NCBI RefSeq assembly: GCF_002368395.1
Contig: NZ_AP018254.1
Location: forward strand, 2,852,001-2,916,000
Source: Calothrix sp. NIES-3974
GTDB lineage: Bacteria; Cyanobacteriota; Cyanobacteriia; Cyanobacteriales; Nostocaceae
DNA length: 64,000 nt
Direction of reading: 5' to 3'
In this document: piece after piece, positions 9,673 to 19,986 of the stretch
How positions within the stretch are numbered: position 1 is the stretch's first letter
Layout: each line of letters opens with the position of its first letter
The notes under the pieces: model-generated
Seen by the model: only the letters and a program-made list of their open reading frames with translations
What the model was told of the DNA's origin: nothing
The model's database searches: none
Made by a program: the position numbers and the translations under genes

Positions 9673-12270
9673 ATGGCAACCTCTCAGGAGAGGATTATCC
9701 CCACGGATCTGCGGAACGAAATGTCCAGGTCGTATCTGGAATACGCCATGAGCGTAATTGTAGGTAGGGCACTACCAGATGCGAGGGATGGTCTCAAACC
9801 CGTGCATCGACGGATTTTGTATGCCATGCACGAATTGGGGTTAGCTTCTGACCGACCATTCCGTAAATGCGCTCGGGTTGTCGGTGAAGTATTGGGTAAA
9901 TACCATCCCCACGGGGACACGGCAGTTTATGATGCCTTGGTGCGGATGGCTCAAGATTTTTCCATGCGCGCGCCCTTAATTGACGGACATGGTAACTTTG
10001 GGTCAATTGATAATGACCCTCCAGCGGCGATGCGCTACACAGAGTGTCGCTTACAGGCTTTAACTAGTGCTTCCCTGCTCCAGGATATTGAGTCGGAAAC
10101 AGTAGATTTCATTGATAACTTCGACGGTTCTCAGCAGGAGCCAACGGTATTACCCGCAAGGCTTCCCCAGTTACTGCTCAACGGTTCATCAGGAATTGCC
10201 GTGGGAATGGCGACGAATATCCCTCCCCACAACCTGGGTGAACTAATTGATGGGTTAGTGGCATTAATTCACAACCCTGAAATTACGGGTTTGCAGTTAA
10301 TGCAATATATACATGGCCCCGACTTTCCTACGGGTGGACAAATCTTGGGTGTTGCAGCCATCAAAGAAGCCTACACCACTGGTCGTGGATCGATTACGAT
10401 GCGGGGAGTTGCCAACATTGAAACCATTGAGCAACGGGGACGACCAGATAGGGAGGCAATAATTATTACCGAACTACCCTATCAAACCAATAAAGCCGCA
10501 TTAATTGAAAAAATAGCCGAATTAGTCAACGACAAACGGATTGAAGGGATTGCCGATATTCGTGATGAAAGCGATCGCGACGGAATGCGCATCGTCATCG
10601 AATTAAAACGGGATGCCTATCCTCGTGTTGTCCTCAACAACCTCTACAAACAAACACCCCTACAAGCCAACTTCGGTGCCAACATGTTGGCATTAGTTAA
10701 TGGTGAACCACAAGTTCTCACCCTCAAGCAATTTTTGCAGGTATTTCTGGATTTTCGAGTTGAATCCATTACCCGACGTACTCGCTACGAACTGCGCAAA
10801 GCCGAAGAACGAGACCATCTATTGCAAGGATTATTAATTGCCCTTGCTCAACTAGATGCAATTATTCAGCTAATTCGTAGTGCCGCCGATACACCGACCG
10901 CCAAAGGTGAATTAATTGCTACCTACGGACTTTCAGAAGTCCAAGCAGACGCAATCTTGCAAATGCAACTACGCCGTCTCACAGCCCTCGAAGCCGATAA
11001 AATCCGCCTGGAACACGAACAGTTACAAGTACAAATCGCCGATTTACGAGACATTCTCGCGCGACGGGAACGGATTTTAGAAATTATCGAAACAGAAGTT
11101 AAACAACTCAAAGAACGCTTCGCCACACCCCGTCGCACCGTCATCACCCATGCAGAAGGGGAACTAGATGACACCGATTTAATTGCTAACGAAAAAGCGA
11201 TTATACTCCTCACAGAACAAGGATACATCAAACGGATGCCCGTAAATACCTTTGAAGCCCAAAATCGAGCCACCAGAGGCAAAGCCGGAGCCAAAGTTAA
11301 AGAAGATGATAACATCGAACATTTTCTGTCCTGTTGCGACCATGACAGCATTCTCTTCTTCAGTCAAAGGGGTGTGGTGTATTGCCTCAAAGCCTACCAA
11401 ATACCAGTAGGTTCACGGACAAGTCGGGGAACCCCCATCGTGCAAATGCTACCCATCCCCAAAGAAGAAAAAATCACCTCCATCGTCCCAGTATCAGAAT
11501 TTACCAGTGAAGAGTATCTGGTCATGCTCACCAACGGCGGTTTTATTAAGAAAACCGAACTATCAGCCTTTAGTAACATTCGCGCCAACGGTTTAATTGC
11601 CATATCCCTAGAAGAAGGCGATCAACTGCGGTGGGTGCGACGAGCCAAAGAAGAGGATAGTCTGATAGTCGGCTCCCTGCAAGGGATGGCGATTCATTTC
11701 CGTTGTAACCATGAACAACTGCGTCCTTTAGGGAGAGCAACCAGAGGAGTCAGGGCCATGAAATTAAAAGCTAATGATAGATTGGTGGGAATGGACATAC
11801 TCCCCGCAGCAGTTTTGGCTAGATTACATCAGGAAGTGGATGGAACCGAAGCCGGAGACATCGAGGAATCCCTAACGGAAGAAGCGGCAGAAAGTACGGA
11901 AACAAGTAATAGCAACAGTGCCCCACCGTGGGTATTAATTATTACTAGTAATGGCTATGGTAAGCGCGTCCCCGTAGCTCAGTTCCGGTTACAAAATCGG
12001 GCTGGACAGGGGATAATGGCGACGAAATTCAAAAACCTGAAAAATCAGGACACAATGGCAACCCTGCACATTGTCAACAACGACGACGACGAAATCATGA
12101 TGGTAACCAGTCGGGGGATTATTATTCGTCAGGCTGTGAATGCAATTTCGATTCAATCCCGTTCTGCAACTGGGGTTCGTGTTCAGCGTTTAGACGAGGA
12201 CGATGCCATTACCGGAGTTGCCATTGTACCACCCGATGCGGAGGGAGTAACAGGGGAAACAGAGGAATAA
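9673..12270 (+). CDS. gyrA: DNA gyrase subunit A
   Basis: 865 residues, full length for GyrA. The catalytic tyrosine is Y122 in [10 protein letters not shown], and numbering is collinear with E. coli GyrA: the quinolone-resistance region reads [10 protein letters not shown] with T83 and D87, an ordinary wild-type variant. The N-terminal breakage-reunion domain (about 10-500) is followed by six C-terminal beta-propeller blades that wrap DNA. The GyrA-box is degenerate ([11 protein letters not shown], about residues 528-538) rather than QRRGGKG, as I recall for other cyanobacterial GyrA proteins. An acidic, low-complexity insert (about 720-745) lies between blades. With GyrB it introduces negative supercoils using ATP. 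A ParC-type paralogue is the only alternative, and length and propeller favour GyrA. Confidence 0.95.
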   Translation: MATSQERIIPTDLRNEMSRSYLEYAMSVIVGRALPDARDGLKPVHRRILYAMHELGLASDRPFRKCARVVGEVLGKYHPHGDTAVYDALVRMAQDFSMRAPLIDGHGNFGSIDNDPPAAMRYTECRLQALTSASLLQDIESETVDFIDNFDGSQQEPTVLPARLPQLLLNGSSGIAVGMATNIPPHNLGELIDGLVALIHNPEITGLQLMQYIHGPDFPTGGQILGVAAIKEAYTTGRGSITMRGVANIETIEQRGRPDREAIIITELPYQTNKAALIEKIAELVNDKRIEGIADIRDESDRDGMRIVIELKRDAYPRVVLNNLYKQTPLQANFGANMLALVNGEPQVLTLKQFLQVFLDFRVESITRRTRYELRKAEERDHLLQGLLIALAQLDAIIQLIRSAADTPTAKGELIATYGLSEVQADAILQMQLRRLTALEADKIRLEHEQLQVQIADLRDILARRERILEIIETEVKQLKERFATPRRTVITHAEGELDDTDLIANEKAIILLTEQGYIKRMPVNTFEAQNRATRGKAGAKVKEDDNIEHFLSCCDHDSILFFSQRGVVYCLKAYQIPVGSRTSRGTPIVQMLPIPKEEKITSIVPVSEFTSEEYLVMLTNGGFIKKTELSAFSNIRANGLIAISLEEGDQLRWVRRAKEEDSLIVGSLQGMAIHFRCNHEQLRPLGRATRGVRAMKLKANDRLVGMDILPAAVLARLHQEVDGTEAGDIEESLTEEAAESTETSNSNSAPPWVLIITSNGYGKRVPVAQFRLQNRAGQGIMATKFKNLKNQDTMATLHIVNNDDDEIMMVTSRGIIIRQAVNAISIQSRSATGVRVQRLDEDDAITGVAIVPPDAEGVTGETEE

Positions 12271-13000
12271 GTCGAGAACCGGAAAGTGTAGGGGATAGGT
12301 GGGTGTGGCGTAGCAATGATGATGTGAACGTTACTGTGCCTATAGTTTCTCGGTTTCCTGGCTTTTTTCATGATAGCTGCTGGCTGGTCGTCATTTAACG
12401 TGAATTCGACGAATTATAAACGCTACAATCCTTGTGAATCAATGATTTTGAAAGTTAAGGTTTAAAGTAACCTCATCCATTAGTTGAGAACAAAGTCAAT
12501 AACTGACTGATTCCAGGTTTAATGATTTTATTCTCAACATCCTATGAGGTTTCTAAAAACTTCTATTTTCTACGAATGCTACTGGACAGGAGTTTCAGGT
12601 TTTATAAATCATCGAACTCACGTTCATTTAGTATACATCCCGAACAGTTTTTCCAATCCTTTTGCTTTCAAGCCTAATTACAATTTTTCACACCTACCCA
12701 CTTAATTAGGGAGTACTCCAATTTTGCAAATTTACCAAGTTAGGGATAGTCATTGCGTAGCTTGCTTATTCGCTGGAGTAGTTGTCATGTAACGATTACA
12801 CCAGAATCCATGAAAGTAGTTTATCCCGACTCGCTTTCAAGTTAGGAAATGTTGCTTGATTCCGAAGGGTGCTTCAGCAAAGCGATCGCAGATCAAGCAA
12901 GGCAATGACGGAATATGTTTTTAGGCATTTGGGATACTTCCATTTATTATGGATCTAAAATGAGTATTTACGTATTTACTGGTAAGGTGCAAGATTTCAG
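12271..13000. other. intergenic region with dispersed repeats; no gene seen
   Basis: Contains a diverged copy of the ACACCAGAA..GAAAGT repeat (12797-12845), a HIP1 site near 12882, and the 35-base motif TTTACGTATTTACTGGTAAGGTGCAAGAT (12968-12996 in part), which recurs upstream of livM at 57200-57228. No terminator or convincing open frame was seen. Confidence 0.5.
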
Positions 13001-14842
13001 TCAAACTCGTTCTATTTTATCAATCAACCATCTTTGAGATGAGGAATCCCAAATTAATGAGAAGCGTCGAGTTCCGGATATTCTTTGACCTGTTGTTTTG
13101 ATTGTATAAGATAATTGAGCTTCTACAATTGCTGTTTTGTTATTTTCTTGGCTATTTGTGAAATTCTGAAAATTTATATCTGTAACTTGTTCCCACCATT
13201 CCGTGAATGAACTAAAACCATTGGGATGGGATTCGGTATTACTTTGATGTTGGAGGGATAGTTGATTCCAAGCAGTTTGATATTCACCCCGATTTAGATA
13301 GTCATAATAATTTTGAATGGCGGTTTCTGGTGCAACCCTGCTACGTGTAGCTTCTGGAGATGATGGTTGTTCAATTTGTTTGTTCGTCTGCGGTTGGGTT
13401 GGTTGTTCGGAGGGAACAACCGTAATTTGGATTGTTTCTCCGTTACGTTCTACCGTAATTGGTAAGGGGATATTGATTCTACTATTAGCAACTAATTTTT
13501 GTAATTCTTCAACCGTATTCACAGTTTGATTATTAATACTACGCACCACATCACCGACACGTAATCCACCGCTAGATGCTGGAGAATTGGGAACAATCTC
13601 AACCAATAAAACCCCACTATCTGCTGTTAGATTCAGGTTAAATTCACTATTAATCTTGTCTCGAATTTCTGGTGTCATTGTCACCATTCGTACACCTAAA
13701 TAGGGTCTACCTACTGGTGTGGATGTCGGAGGATCAGGGGGATTTTCTGTGGGAGAGGGGTTCAAAAGACTGGGTTCTGGTGTGGTGTTTGCAGATGAAC
13801 TATTATCAGAATTATCAGCTACTGCGGTAGTTGGTAAAGGTGGGGATGGCACTACCGATTGTTGATTGTTGTTGATGGCAAAACCAATCATCCCAGCGAT
13901 GAAAACTAAACCACCTCCAATTAAACTACCAACAAATATATTTTTCCGGGGATTAGTTGGATTTACTGGTTGCGGGGAAGCAGATGGACTCACACGACTT
14001 GTGCTTGCAGGAAAAGTAACTGCACCAGTTTGCAAAGCAGCTAACATATCTTTGGCGGTAGGATAGCGATCGCGTGGATGATAGGCGATCGCTTGATCAA
14101 TTACTGTTTTGAATATCGGGCTAATATGGGAAGCGTATTGCTTCCAAATAATTTCCCCTGTCCGGGGATCTGTTTCCATTTCCTGTGGTTGTTTCCCTGT
14201 TAATAGATAAATTGCAGTCATTCCCAAGCTATATAGGTCACTCGAATAGACAGGTCTACCTGCTGCTTGTTCACTCGACATATATCCTGGTGTACCAATG
14301 ACAATCGAACTGGTGGGATTACCTTGGGAATTTACCACTGTTCCCATCGATTCCCGAACTGCACCAAAATCAATTAGTACAGGTTTCCCATCCCGGTGAC
14401 GTAAAATAATATTATCTGGTTTAATATCGCGGTGAATTATTCGCTTGCTATGGACATAATCTAGAACTGGTAACAGGCTAACCAAAATTTCCCGGACAGT
14501 ACTTTCACTCAGTATCCCCTGCTGTTCAATCTTTGCTGCTAAAGTATCGCCATCGATCCATTCCTGGACTACATAAAACTTACCTTCTGACTGAAAGTAA
14601 GCATATAAAGAAGGAATTTGGTCACTCCCCTGATCTAAATCTTCTAATATTGCTGCCTCCCTTTGAAATCTTTCCTGCACCAGTTGGTAAATTTGCGGGT
14701 TATTCTGGATGGGTTTGAGTTGTTTGATCACACAGCGACGGTGGGAAGGCATTTGGGTGTCTTCTGCAAGGAATGTTTCTCCAAATCCACCGCTTCCCAG
14801 TGTCCGAATCACCTGATAGCGATTGTTGAGCAGGGTTTGCAT
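13001..14842 (-). CDS. Ser/Thr protein kinase fused to a PDZ domain and an NTF2-like C-terminal domain
   Basis: 613 residues. A Hanks-type kinase domain (about 8-270) has every key residue: glycine loop LGSGGFGETF, K40 in CVIKQL, HRD at 137-139, DFG at 158-160 and SSEQ in place of APE. A Ser/Pro-rich linker leads to one transmembrane segment (about 303-323). A Pro/Thr-rich spacer then leads to a PDZ domain (about 378-476; YLGVRMVTMTPEI, GVLLVEIVPNSPASSGGLRVGD, as in DegP/HtrA-type PDZs). The last 110 residues (503-613; AIQNYYDYLNRGEYQTAWNQL ... RWLIDKIERV) look like an NTF2/IMS-like fold. Kinase inside and PDZ outside suggests sensing of misfolded or processed proteins. Ligand and substrate are unknown. 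Confidence 0.92.
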   Translation of the reverse strand: MQTLLNNRYQVIRTLGSGGFGETFLAEDTQMPSHRRCVIKQLKPIQNNPQIYQLVQERFQREAAILEDLDQGSDQIPSLYAYFQSEGKFYVVQEWIDGDTLAAKIEQQGILSESTVREILVSLLPVLDYVHSKRIIHRDIKPDNIILRHRDGKPVLIDFGAVRESMGTVVNSQGNPTSSIVIGTPGYMSSEQAAGRPVYSSDLYSLGMTAIYLLTGKQPQEMETDPRTGEIIWKQYASHISPIFKTVIDQAIAYHPRDRYPTAKDMLAALQTGAVTFPASTSRVSPSASPQPVNPTNPRKNIFVGSLIGGGLVFIAGMIGFAINNNQQSVVPSPPLPTTAVADNSDNSSSANTTPEPSLLNPSPTENPPDPPTSTPVGRPYLGVRMVTMTPEIRDKINSEFNLNLTADSGVLLVEIVPNSPASSGGLRVGDVVRSINNQTVNTVEELQKLVANSRINIPLPITVERNGETIQITVVPSEQPTQPQTNKQIEQPSSPEATRSRVAPETAIQNYYDYLNRGEYQTAWNQLSLQHQSNTESHPNGFSSFTEWWEQVTDINFQNFTNSQENNKTAIVEAQLSYTIKTTGQRISGTRRFSLIWDSSSQRWLIDKIERV

Positions 14843-15498
14843 AGTAAGGCTTTAGCAGGGAGCGATAGGGGTAATTACTGTATACTTTAGCTTTTTTTAC
14901 TAGTTATTTTCGCTAATTGTCATACTTTTACAAAAACTATGAGTAATCCCAAAATTCAGCCTGTCAAGCTTTCCTAATTACATTAATTATAAGTTTATCT
15001 GCATGATATTTACCTGACAAGATAGATATAACCAAAGTTCGAGTTAGTTGAAACACCGATTACATCGTTGGAGGTTGTTTAAAAAGTCATTTTTGATACT
15101 TGAATTATCGTTTTTGGAAATGGGAAAAGACGCAACATGTCGCGTCTGTACGGCAATAGGGATTGGTCTCGAAGGAAAAATTAGCTTTATAAGCTCATGC
15201 TTAGAGTCAGGACGATAGTCAAAAGAGTGATAATTAATACTTGACAAACATCCTCTTAGCTATAAACTTGACTATCTCGTAGAAAGCATTATGAAATAGC
15301 CTTAACTCGAACTGATGTTATGAATTATGAATAAGCCTACATTTCTCACAATGGAGTGATAAGCCTTGAGTAATGGGTTAATTTTCCTACTACTCCCTAC
15401 TCACTGAAAGCTTTAGGAGTTTGTGAGAAATCCGGGTAAGGGGGTATTGAGTGAGAAGAAAAGCAAATCAGATAATTCAGAATTATTTATTTAAATAC
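14843..15498. other. intergenic region with palindrome and dispersed repeats
   Basis: Holds a palindrome of the GACGC..GCGTC family (GACGCAACATGTCGCGTC, 15129-15146), the motif TTGACAAACATCCTCTTAG (15241-15259), which recurs at 39475-39493, and a 75-bp stretch (15364-15438; GCCTTGAGTAATGGGTTAAT) that recurs at 49776-49850. A 67-codon minus-strand frame across this region is repeat-derived and is not supported. Confidence 0.55.
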
Positions 15499-16413
15499 CT
15501 ATTTTCCAGAAAATTTTTGATTCAAGAAATCCCTGACAACTTGCTTCACATCCCTTTTTTCCTCTTGAACTTGGTAATTTAATGTTTGCATTTGCTGGGC
15601 AGAAATTTTCCCACTGAGTTGTTCCAAAGCAGTTTTTAATTGGGGATATTTTTTCTGGGTTTCTTGGCGAACTATGGGGACAGCTTCATAGGGGGGAAAA
15701 TATTTTTTATCATCGGCGAGGACAACTAAATTAAATCTAGCAATTTGACCGTCAGTGGAGTTTCCATTCACTAAATCGACTTCTTTTTGTAATAATGCTT
15801 GATAGATTAATCCCAAATCCATTAATTTAGGAGATTGGGCAAATTTTAAATTATAGGTTTTCACTAATCCCGGAAAACCATCTGGTCGTTCTACAAACTC
15901 ATAACCAAATCCAGGTCGCCATTTAGGAGCTACTTTAGCGATATCAGAAATAGTTTTTAAATTATATTTGCTAGCATCTTCCCCACGGATTATCATCGCA
16001 AATGTATTTTCAAACCCCAATCCTGGTAATACTTCCAATTGGTACTTTTGAGCATAAATTTGTTTAACTTGCTCATAAACAACTTGAGGGTTAGTAATAG
16101 TTGATTGTTTGAGAATGGCCACGTGTGCAGTTCCTGTATACTCCACATAAACATCAATTTTTCCAGATGCGATCGCATTATGGGTGACTAATGCACTGTT
16201 GAAGCGACGACGTTCAACCTTGAGGCTACTTTTATTCTCAATTTGTTGCGCAAGTAGTTCCATGAGAATATCTTGTTCTGTGAATCCTTTGGAACCGACA
16301 GTGACTTTTCCCGTTGTCTGATTTTCTCCGGAATTATCAGGTGTACAGGCAAAAATTGGTAGGCAAAGAATAACGATTTTGATAAATAGTTGAAGTGAAT
16401 AATTAGATTTCAT
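15499..16413 (-). CDS. osmoprotectant (glycine betaine/choline-type) ABC transporter substrate-binding lipoprotein
   Basis: 304 residues from the chosen ATG. The open frame extends 49 codons further upstream, but those residues are unlike the family, whereas the internal Met begins a proper lipoprotein signal (KIVILCLPIFAC, lipobox Cys about residue 22). The mature part is the OpuAC/ProX/OsmF type: VGSKGFTEQDILMELLAQQIE, DVYVEYTGTA, and ALLQKEVDLVNGNSTDGQIA, where the family has the conserved yTTDG-like motif. It should bind a quaternary ammonium osmolyte in the periplasm. No permease or ATPase gene is next to it, so its partner lies elsewhere or it is an orphan receptor. Family identity is firm; ligand is inferred. 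Confidence 0.88.
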   Translation of the reverse strand: MKSNYSLQLFIKIVILCLPIFACTPDNSGENQTTGKVTVGSKGFTEQDILMELLAQQIENKSSLKVERRRFNSALVTHNAIASGKIDVYVEYTGTAHVAILKQSTITNPQVVYEQVKQIYAQKYQLEVLPGLGFENTFAMIIRGEDASKYNLKTISDIAKVAPKWRPGFGYEFVERPDGFPGLVKTYNLKFAQSPKLMDLGLIYQALLQKEVDLVNGNSTDGQIARFNLVVLADDKKYFPPYEAVPIVRQETQKKYPQLKTALEQLSGKISAQQMQTLNYQVQEEKRDVKQVVRDFLNQKFSGK

Positions 16414-16573
16414 CTGATAATTGTGGATTTGTGATTTGAGATTTCGGATTCCCTCAAAGAGTGACGAAACAGACTGAAAACCCGGATGAAAACACATTTC
16501 TGAAGCTTTCAACAAGGAGGAAGTTAGGAGTAGCAGGACAATCAAACGATTACTGAACAATTATCCCCCACTC

Positions 16574-16849
16574 GTGAACAATCTAGAAAAAGCTTACTTG
16601 ATGTATCAAACATTTAGTATTTTTATCCTAGAAAAAGAAAGGTCTCTTATATGCAATAACACTTACTTGTTAATAATTTCACCTGAATTCTACCAAAATC
16701 ACTTAAAAAGTCAACTGAGTCAAGCAGATTTGATTTTCCTCAAAATTTTGCTGCATCCTCTACAAGCAATCATAAAAGTGAACAGAGAAAAGTTAGCCAA
16801 TGCTTTACCCAGTCTTATCCGGAATTACCTGTATCCTAAGTGTAACTAA
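16574..16849 (+). pseudogene. N-terminal fragment of an IS4-type transposase (probable)
   Basis: An open frame of 91 codons with a GTG start. From about residue 36 (16679 on) it reads SPEFYQNHLKSQ...DLIFLKILLHPLQAI...VNREKLANALP, which resembles the first 50 residues of cyanobacterial IS4-type transposases (FYQ-H-L...L-LKI-LQ-I--V-LE-LA-ALP). The sequence then ends without any DDE catalytic region. The upstream 35 codons look random. I read this as a remnant, differing in sequence from the intact IS4 element at 47911-49481. The alternative is an unrelated small hypothetical protein. Confidence 0.45.
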
Positions 16850-16896
16850 ATAGAAATATGGGTTACAACAGAAATAGTTGTGGTTAGGGATGGGAA

Positions 16897-18219
16897 ATGA
16901 ACGAGGAAATACTGGGAAATCGCTATGTAGTCAGACAAAAACTAGCAAAAAAGGCTGGAAGACGAACCTTACTTGCACAGGATAAAAACACAGGTAACTT
17001 GGTTGTGATTAAGTTACTATCCTTTAGCAGTGACTTTACCTGGGAAGATTTAAAGTTGTTTGAGCGAGAAGCTGAAACCCTCAAAAGTCTTTCCCATCCA
17101 GCTATTCCTGGTTATATTGATTACTTAGAACTAGATACAAAACAGAAAAATTACGCTCTGGTTCAAACCTACGTTGATGGTAAATCTTTGGAAAAATACA
17201 TTCAATCAGGACAGGTTTTTACGGAAAAAGAACTAAAGGTTATTGCTAAAAAACTGCTGGATTTACTAACTTATTTACACGCTCAACATCCACCTGTCAT
17301 TCATCGTGATATTAAGCCAAGTAATATCATTCTACAGAAAAATCCCGCCGGTGGAATTGGTCAAGTTTATTTAGTGGATTTTGGTTCCGTCCAAACTTTA
17401 GCCAGTAAAGCGGGAAAAACGATTACAGTAGTTGGTACTTATGGATACATGCCACCCGAACAGTTTGGTGGTTACGCTAGTCCTGCATCGGATTTATATA
17501 GTTTAGGTGCAACATTGATTACATTAGGAACAGGGATTCATCCTGCGGATTTACCCCAAAAGGAGATGAAAATTGATTTTGAAAAGTTAGTTAATTTTAG
17601 TCCTGATTTTATCACCTGGTTACAATGGTTAACCGAACCAAGTCAAGAACAACGGCTAAATTCAGCAGCAGAAGCATTATTTGCACTTGAAAATAAATAT
17701 ATTCCTACTCCCCATCAAACTTCAACCAGTAAACGGGTCAATACTTGGTGGTTGTTTTTAGTCGCCATTTCCCGTACCATAATTTTTGGTGGGGGGATGG
17801 TGACGATTTGTGCAGGTTTGTATGCAAGTGTTTTTTTGCCATTTATTGGTACGATTATGGGGTCATTTATTGGGGGGATGATTGCTTTCCCCTTGGCAGT
17901 TTTTAACGGTTTGTTAAATGCTTTGATTACACGATTTTTCTTTTATCCCCTACGTAATACAAATCTCCATCAGCGTATTTTAAGTTTAACAACAACGACA
18001 ATCAGTATTGCCGTTGCCGTTATTTATTTTAGTTCGACGAGTAGTATTTTCCCCTTTACAGAAAGCTCGATTTCTAACCATCTGAGACATTTGATTTTTA
18101 TTGTGGTTACTCCATCTATTATTACTGGCTTAAGTATGGGTGCTATTAGTCAATCTTTTGCTCGCTGGTATGAAAAAGAATGTCGAGTGATAGCGGGAAA
18201 TAATCGTAATCAATCGTAA
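16897..18219 (+). CDS. membrane-anchored Ser/Thr protein kinase
   Basis: 440 residues. The kinase domain spans about 8-270 with K39 (VVIKLL), HRD 136-138, N143 and DFG 161-163, and PPEQFGG in place of APE. The glycine-rich loop is degenerate: LAKKAGRRTLLAQD has one glycine where canonical kinases have GxGxxG. The catalytic residues are intact, so activity is likely. The C-terminal part (about 284-425) is hydrophobic with four or five predicted membrane segments including a Gly-rich one (GTIMGSFIGGMIAFPLAVF). The next gene is a close paralogue in the same direction, 363 bp away, suggesting tandem duplication with replacement of the tail. Targets are unknown. Confidence 0.92.
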   Translation: MNEEILGNRYVVRQKLAKKAGRRTLLAQDKNTGNLVVIKLLSFSSDFTWEDLKLFEREAETLKSLSHPAIPGYIDYLELDTKQKNYALVQTYVDGKSLEKYIQSGQVFTEKELKVIAKKLLDLLTYLHAQHPPVIHRDIKPSNIILQKNPAGGIGQVYLVDFGSVQTLASKAGKTITVVGTYGYMPPEQFGGYASPASDLYSLGATLITLGTGIHPADLPQKEMKIDFEKLVNFSPDFITWLQWLTEPSQEQRLNSAAEALFALENKYIPTPHQTSTSKRVNTWWLFLVAISRTIIFGGGMVTICAGLYASVFLPFIGTIMGSFIGGMIAFPLAVFNGLLNALITRFFFYPLRNTNLHQRILSLTTTTISIAVAVIYFSSTSSIFPFTESSISNHLRHLIFIVVTPSIITGLSMGAISQSFARWYEKECRVIAGNNRNQS

Positions 18220-18582
18220 TCATTTTTAATGATTAAGATATCAGTTTTGCTAGATTAAACTAGGGAACGGTAAAATACCTATTTTTAAAGTTTAGATGAC
18301 CGAGAAATCCTTCAGCAGTTAGGAGTCATAATTATTTATGGGTATTGTGTATCCTGGAGAAAATATTTAGGAAGTATCAACCACTTTTTGCAGACAGGAA
18401 ATGGGCTACAACGGTACATTTTAATTATCAACTATTCTTGTATAGACGCGACATATCCTATACAGATGACTCAAAGGTTCATCTGTAATTCCGAAAAACG
18501 AGATTTTTAAGTATTAAAATCGACTTTTAAAATATCATCTGATACTGACTATTTCTGAAAACAAAGTATATATAGGTTACTT
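18220..18582. other. spacer between the two paralogous kinases
   Basis: AT-rich. It holds a partial palindrome of the GACGCGACAT family (about 18445-18468). There is no open frame and no clear terminator. A poorly defined leader precedes the second kinase. Confidence 0.45.
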
Positions 18583-19986
18583 ATGTCTGAAAAATTGTTC
18601 AATAACCGATATAAAATTATTAATGAACTAGGTAGACAGACTGCTAGAAGAACCTTTTTAGCTGAGGACATACAAACTCAAGCAAAAGTCTTAGTCAAGA
18701 TATTATACTTAGGGAAAGACTTTGATTGGCAGGATTTAAAGTTATTTGAACGGGAAGCGGAAACTCTCAAACAAATTAACCATCCTGCCATTCCCCGATA
18801 TCTGGATTACTTTGAATTTGAGACAGAGAATGATAAAGGATTTGCCTTAGTGCAAACCTATGTTGATGCTAAATCATTAGAACAACAATTACAAGCAGGA
18901 CGCAGATTTAGTGAAGAGGAAGTGATGCAATTAGCCCAATCTTTATTAGATATTCTGGACTATTTACATCAGCAACAACCACCGATTATTCACCGTGATA
19001 TCAAGCCTAGTAATATATTACTCAAAAATCGTTCAGCCCATCATGTTGGTGATGTTTATTTAGTGGATTTTGGGTCAGTACAAAATCTTGCTCACCAAGA
19101 AGGTGGAACAATTACTGTTGTTGGAACCTACGGATATATGCCACCAGAACAATTTGGCGGAAGGGCTAAACCTGCATCTGATTTATACAGCTTAGGGGCC
19201 ACTTTAATTTATTTAATTACAGGTTTACATCCAACTGAATTACCACAAAACAATTTGTGTATTCAATTTCGTCAAGTAGCCAAGGTTAGTCAAAGATTTG
19301 GTGACTGGTTAGAATGGATGATTGAACCTAGTCTTGACCGACGTTTTCAGACGGCAAAAATTGCTCAGGAGGCAATCGATAATCCACCACCTAGAGTTAG
19401 GAAAAATTTGAAATATGAAGCAAAAAAAACTGTACCCATTGGGACAAAAATTCAAATATTTAAAACAGATGAAAAATTAGAAATTATCCTTCCTCCCACA
19501 GGCTTTGGCACAGGTTTAATCGCTCTAATTTCGTGTATTGCTCCCTTTGCAATTGGCACAAATTTTGTATCTGGCTCCATTTTTACCTACCCCCTATCGA
19601 TGGTGGGGCTTTTTGTATTTTTATTACAATTGAGCGCGATCGCAATTTTAATTCTCCTCGTACTTTTAGCTTTATACAAGCGCACTCACTTAATTTTTAC
19701 CCAGAAGAACTTACATGTAATTAATAAATTATTCGCCTGGAATTTCTGGCAGAAAAGGATTCCAATCGACTATTTAGAGAAAATTACAATGATTGTAGAT
19801 GTGTATAATACGGGGATTAAAGAAAATTTAATTTTGGATACCAAAAATAAACCTGGAAGTCGAAACAAAATATTTAAAGATTTTGACTTTGACTGTTATA
19901 GTAATTTGACCATTGCCGAACGGGAATGGTTAGCAAAAGAAATTAGTGCTTGGTTGAATTTACCAATTGTTGAGTCCAAATGGTAG
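18583..19986 (+). CDS. membrane Ser/Thr protein kinase with a PH-like tail
   Basis: 467 residues. The kinase domain (about 8-270) is closely related to that of the upstream neighbour: identical stretches include DLKLFEREAETLK and GTYGYMPPEQFGG. K39, HRD 137-139 and DFG 162-164 are present; the glycine loop is again degenerate (LGRQTARRTFLAED). The tail differs: two hydrophobic segments (about 310-335 and 340-370) are followed by a beta-rich region (HLIFTQKNLHVINKLFAWNFW ... IPIDYLEKI) that resembles a bacterial PH-like domain. The stop overlaps the start of the cyclo-ligase gene by 7 bp, so the two are translationally coupled. Confidence 0.92.
   Translation: MSEKLFNNRYKIINELGRQTARRTFLAEDIQTQAKVLVKILYLGKDFDWQDLKLFEREAETLKQINHPAIPRYLDYFEFETENDKGFALVQTYVDAKSLEQQLQAGRRFSEEEVMQLAQSLLDILDYLHQQQPPIIHRDIKPSNILLKNRSAHHVGDVYLVDFGSVQNLAHQEGGTITVVGTYGYMPPEQFGGRAKPASDLYSLGATLIYLITGLHPTELPQNNLCIQFRQVAKVSQRFGDWLEWMIEPSLDRRFQTAKIAQEAIDNPPPRVRKNLKYEAKKTVPIGTKIQIFKTDEKLEIILPPTGFGTGLIALISCIAPFAIGTNFVSGSIFTYPLSMVGLFVFLLQLSAIAILILLVLLALYKRTHLIFTQKNLHVINKLFAWNFWQKRIPIDYLEKITMIVDVYNTGIKENLILDTKNKPGSRNKIFKDFDFDCYSNLTIAEREWLAKEISAWLNLPIVESKW

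Noticed and set aside
11250-11300. Loss of the GyrA-box as evidence for a ParC-like or defective gyrase
   Set aside because: The RATRGKAG form is, as far as I recall, normal for cyanobacterial GyrA, and the rest of the C-terminal propeller is complete.
16414-16560. 49-codon N-terminal extension of the osmoprotectant-binding protein
   Set aside because: The extension is unlike the family and would bury the lipoprotein signal that starts at the internal ATG.
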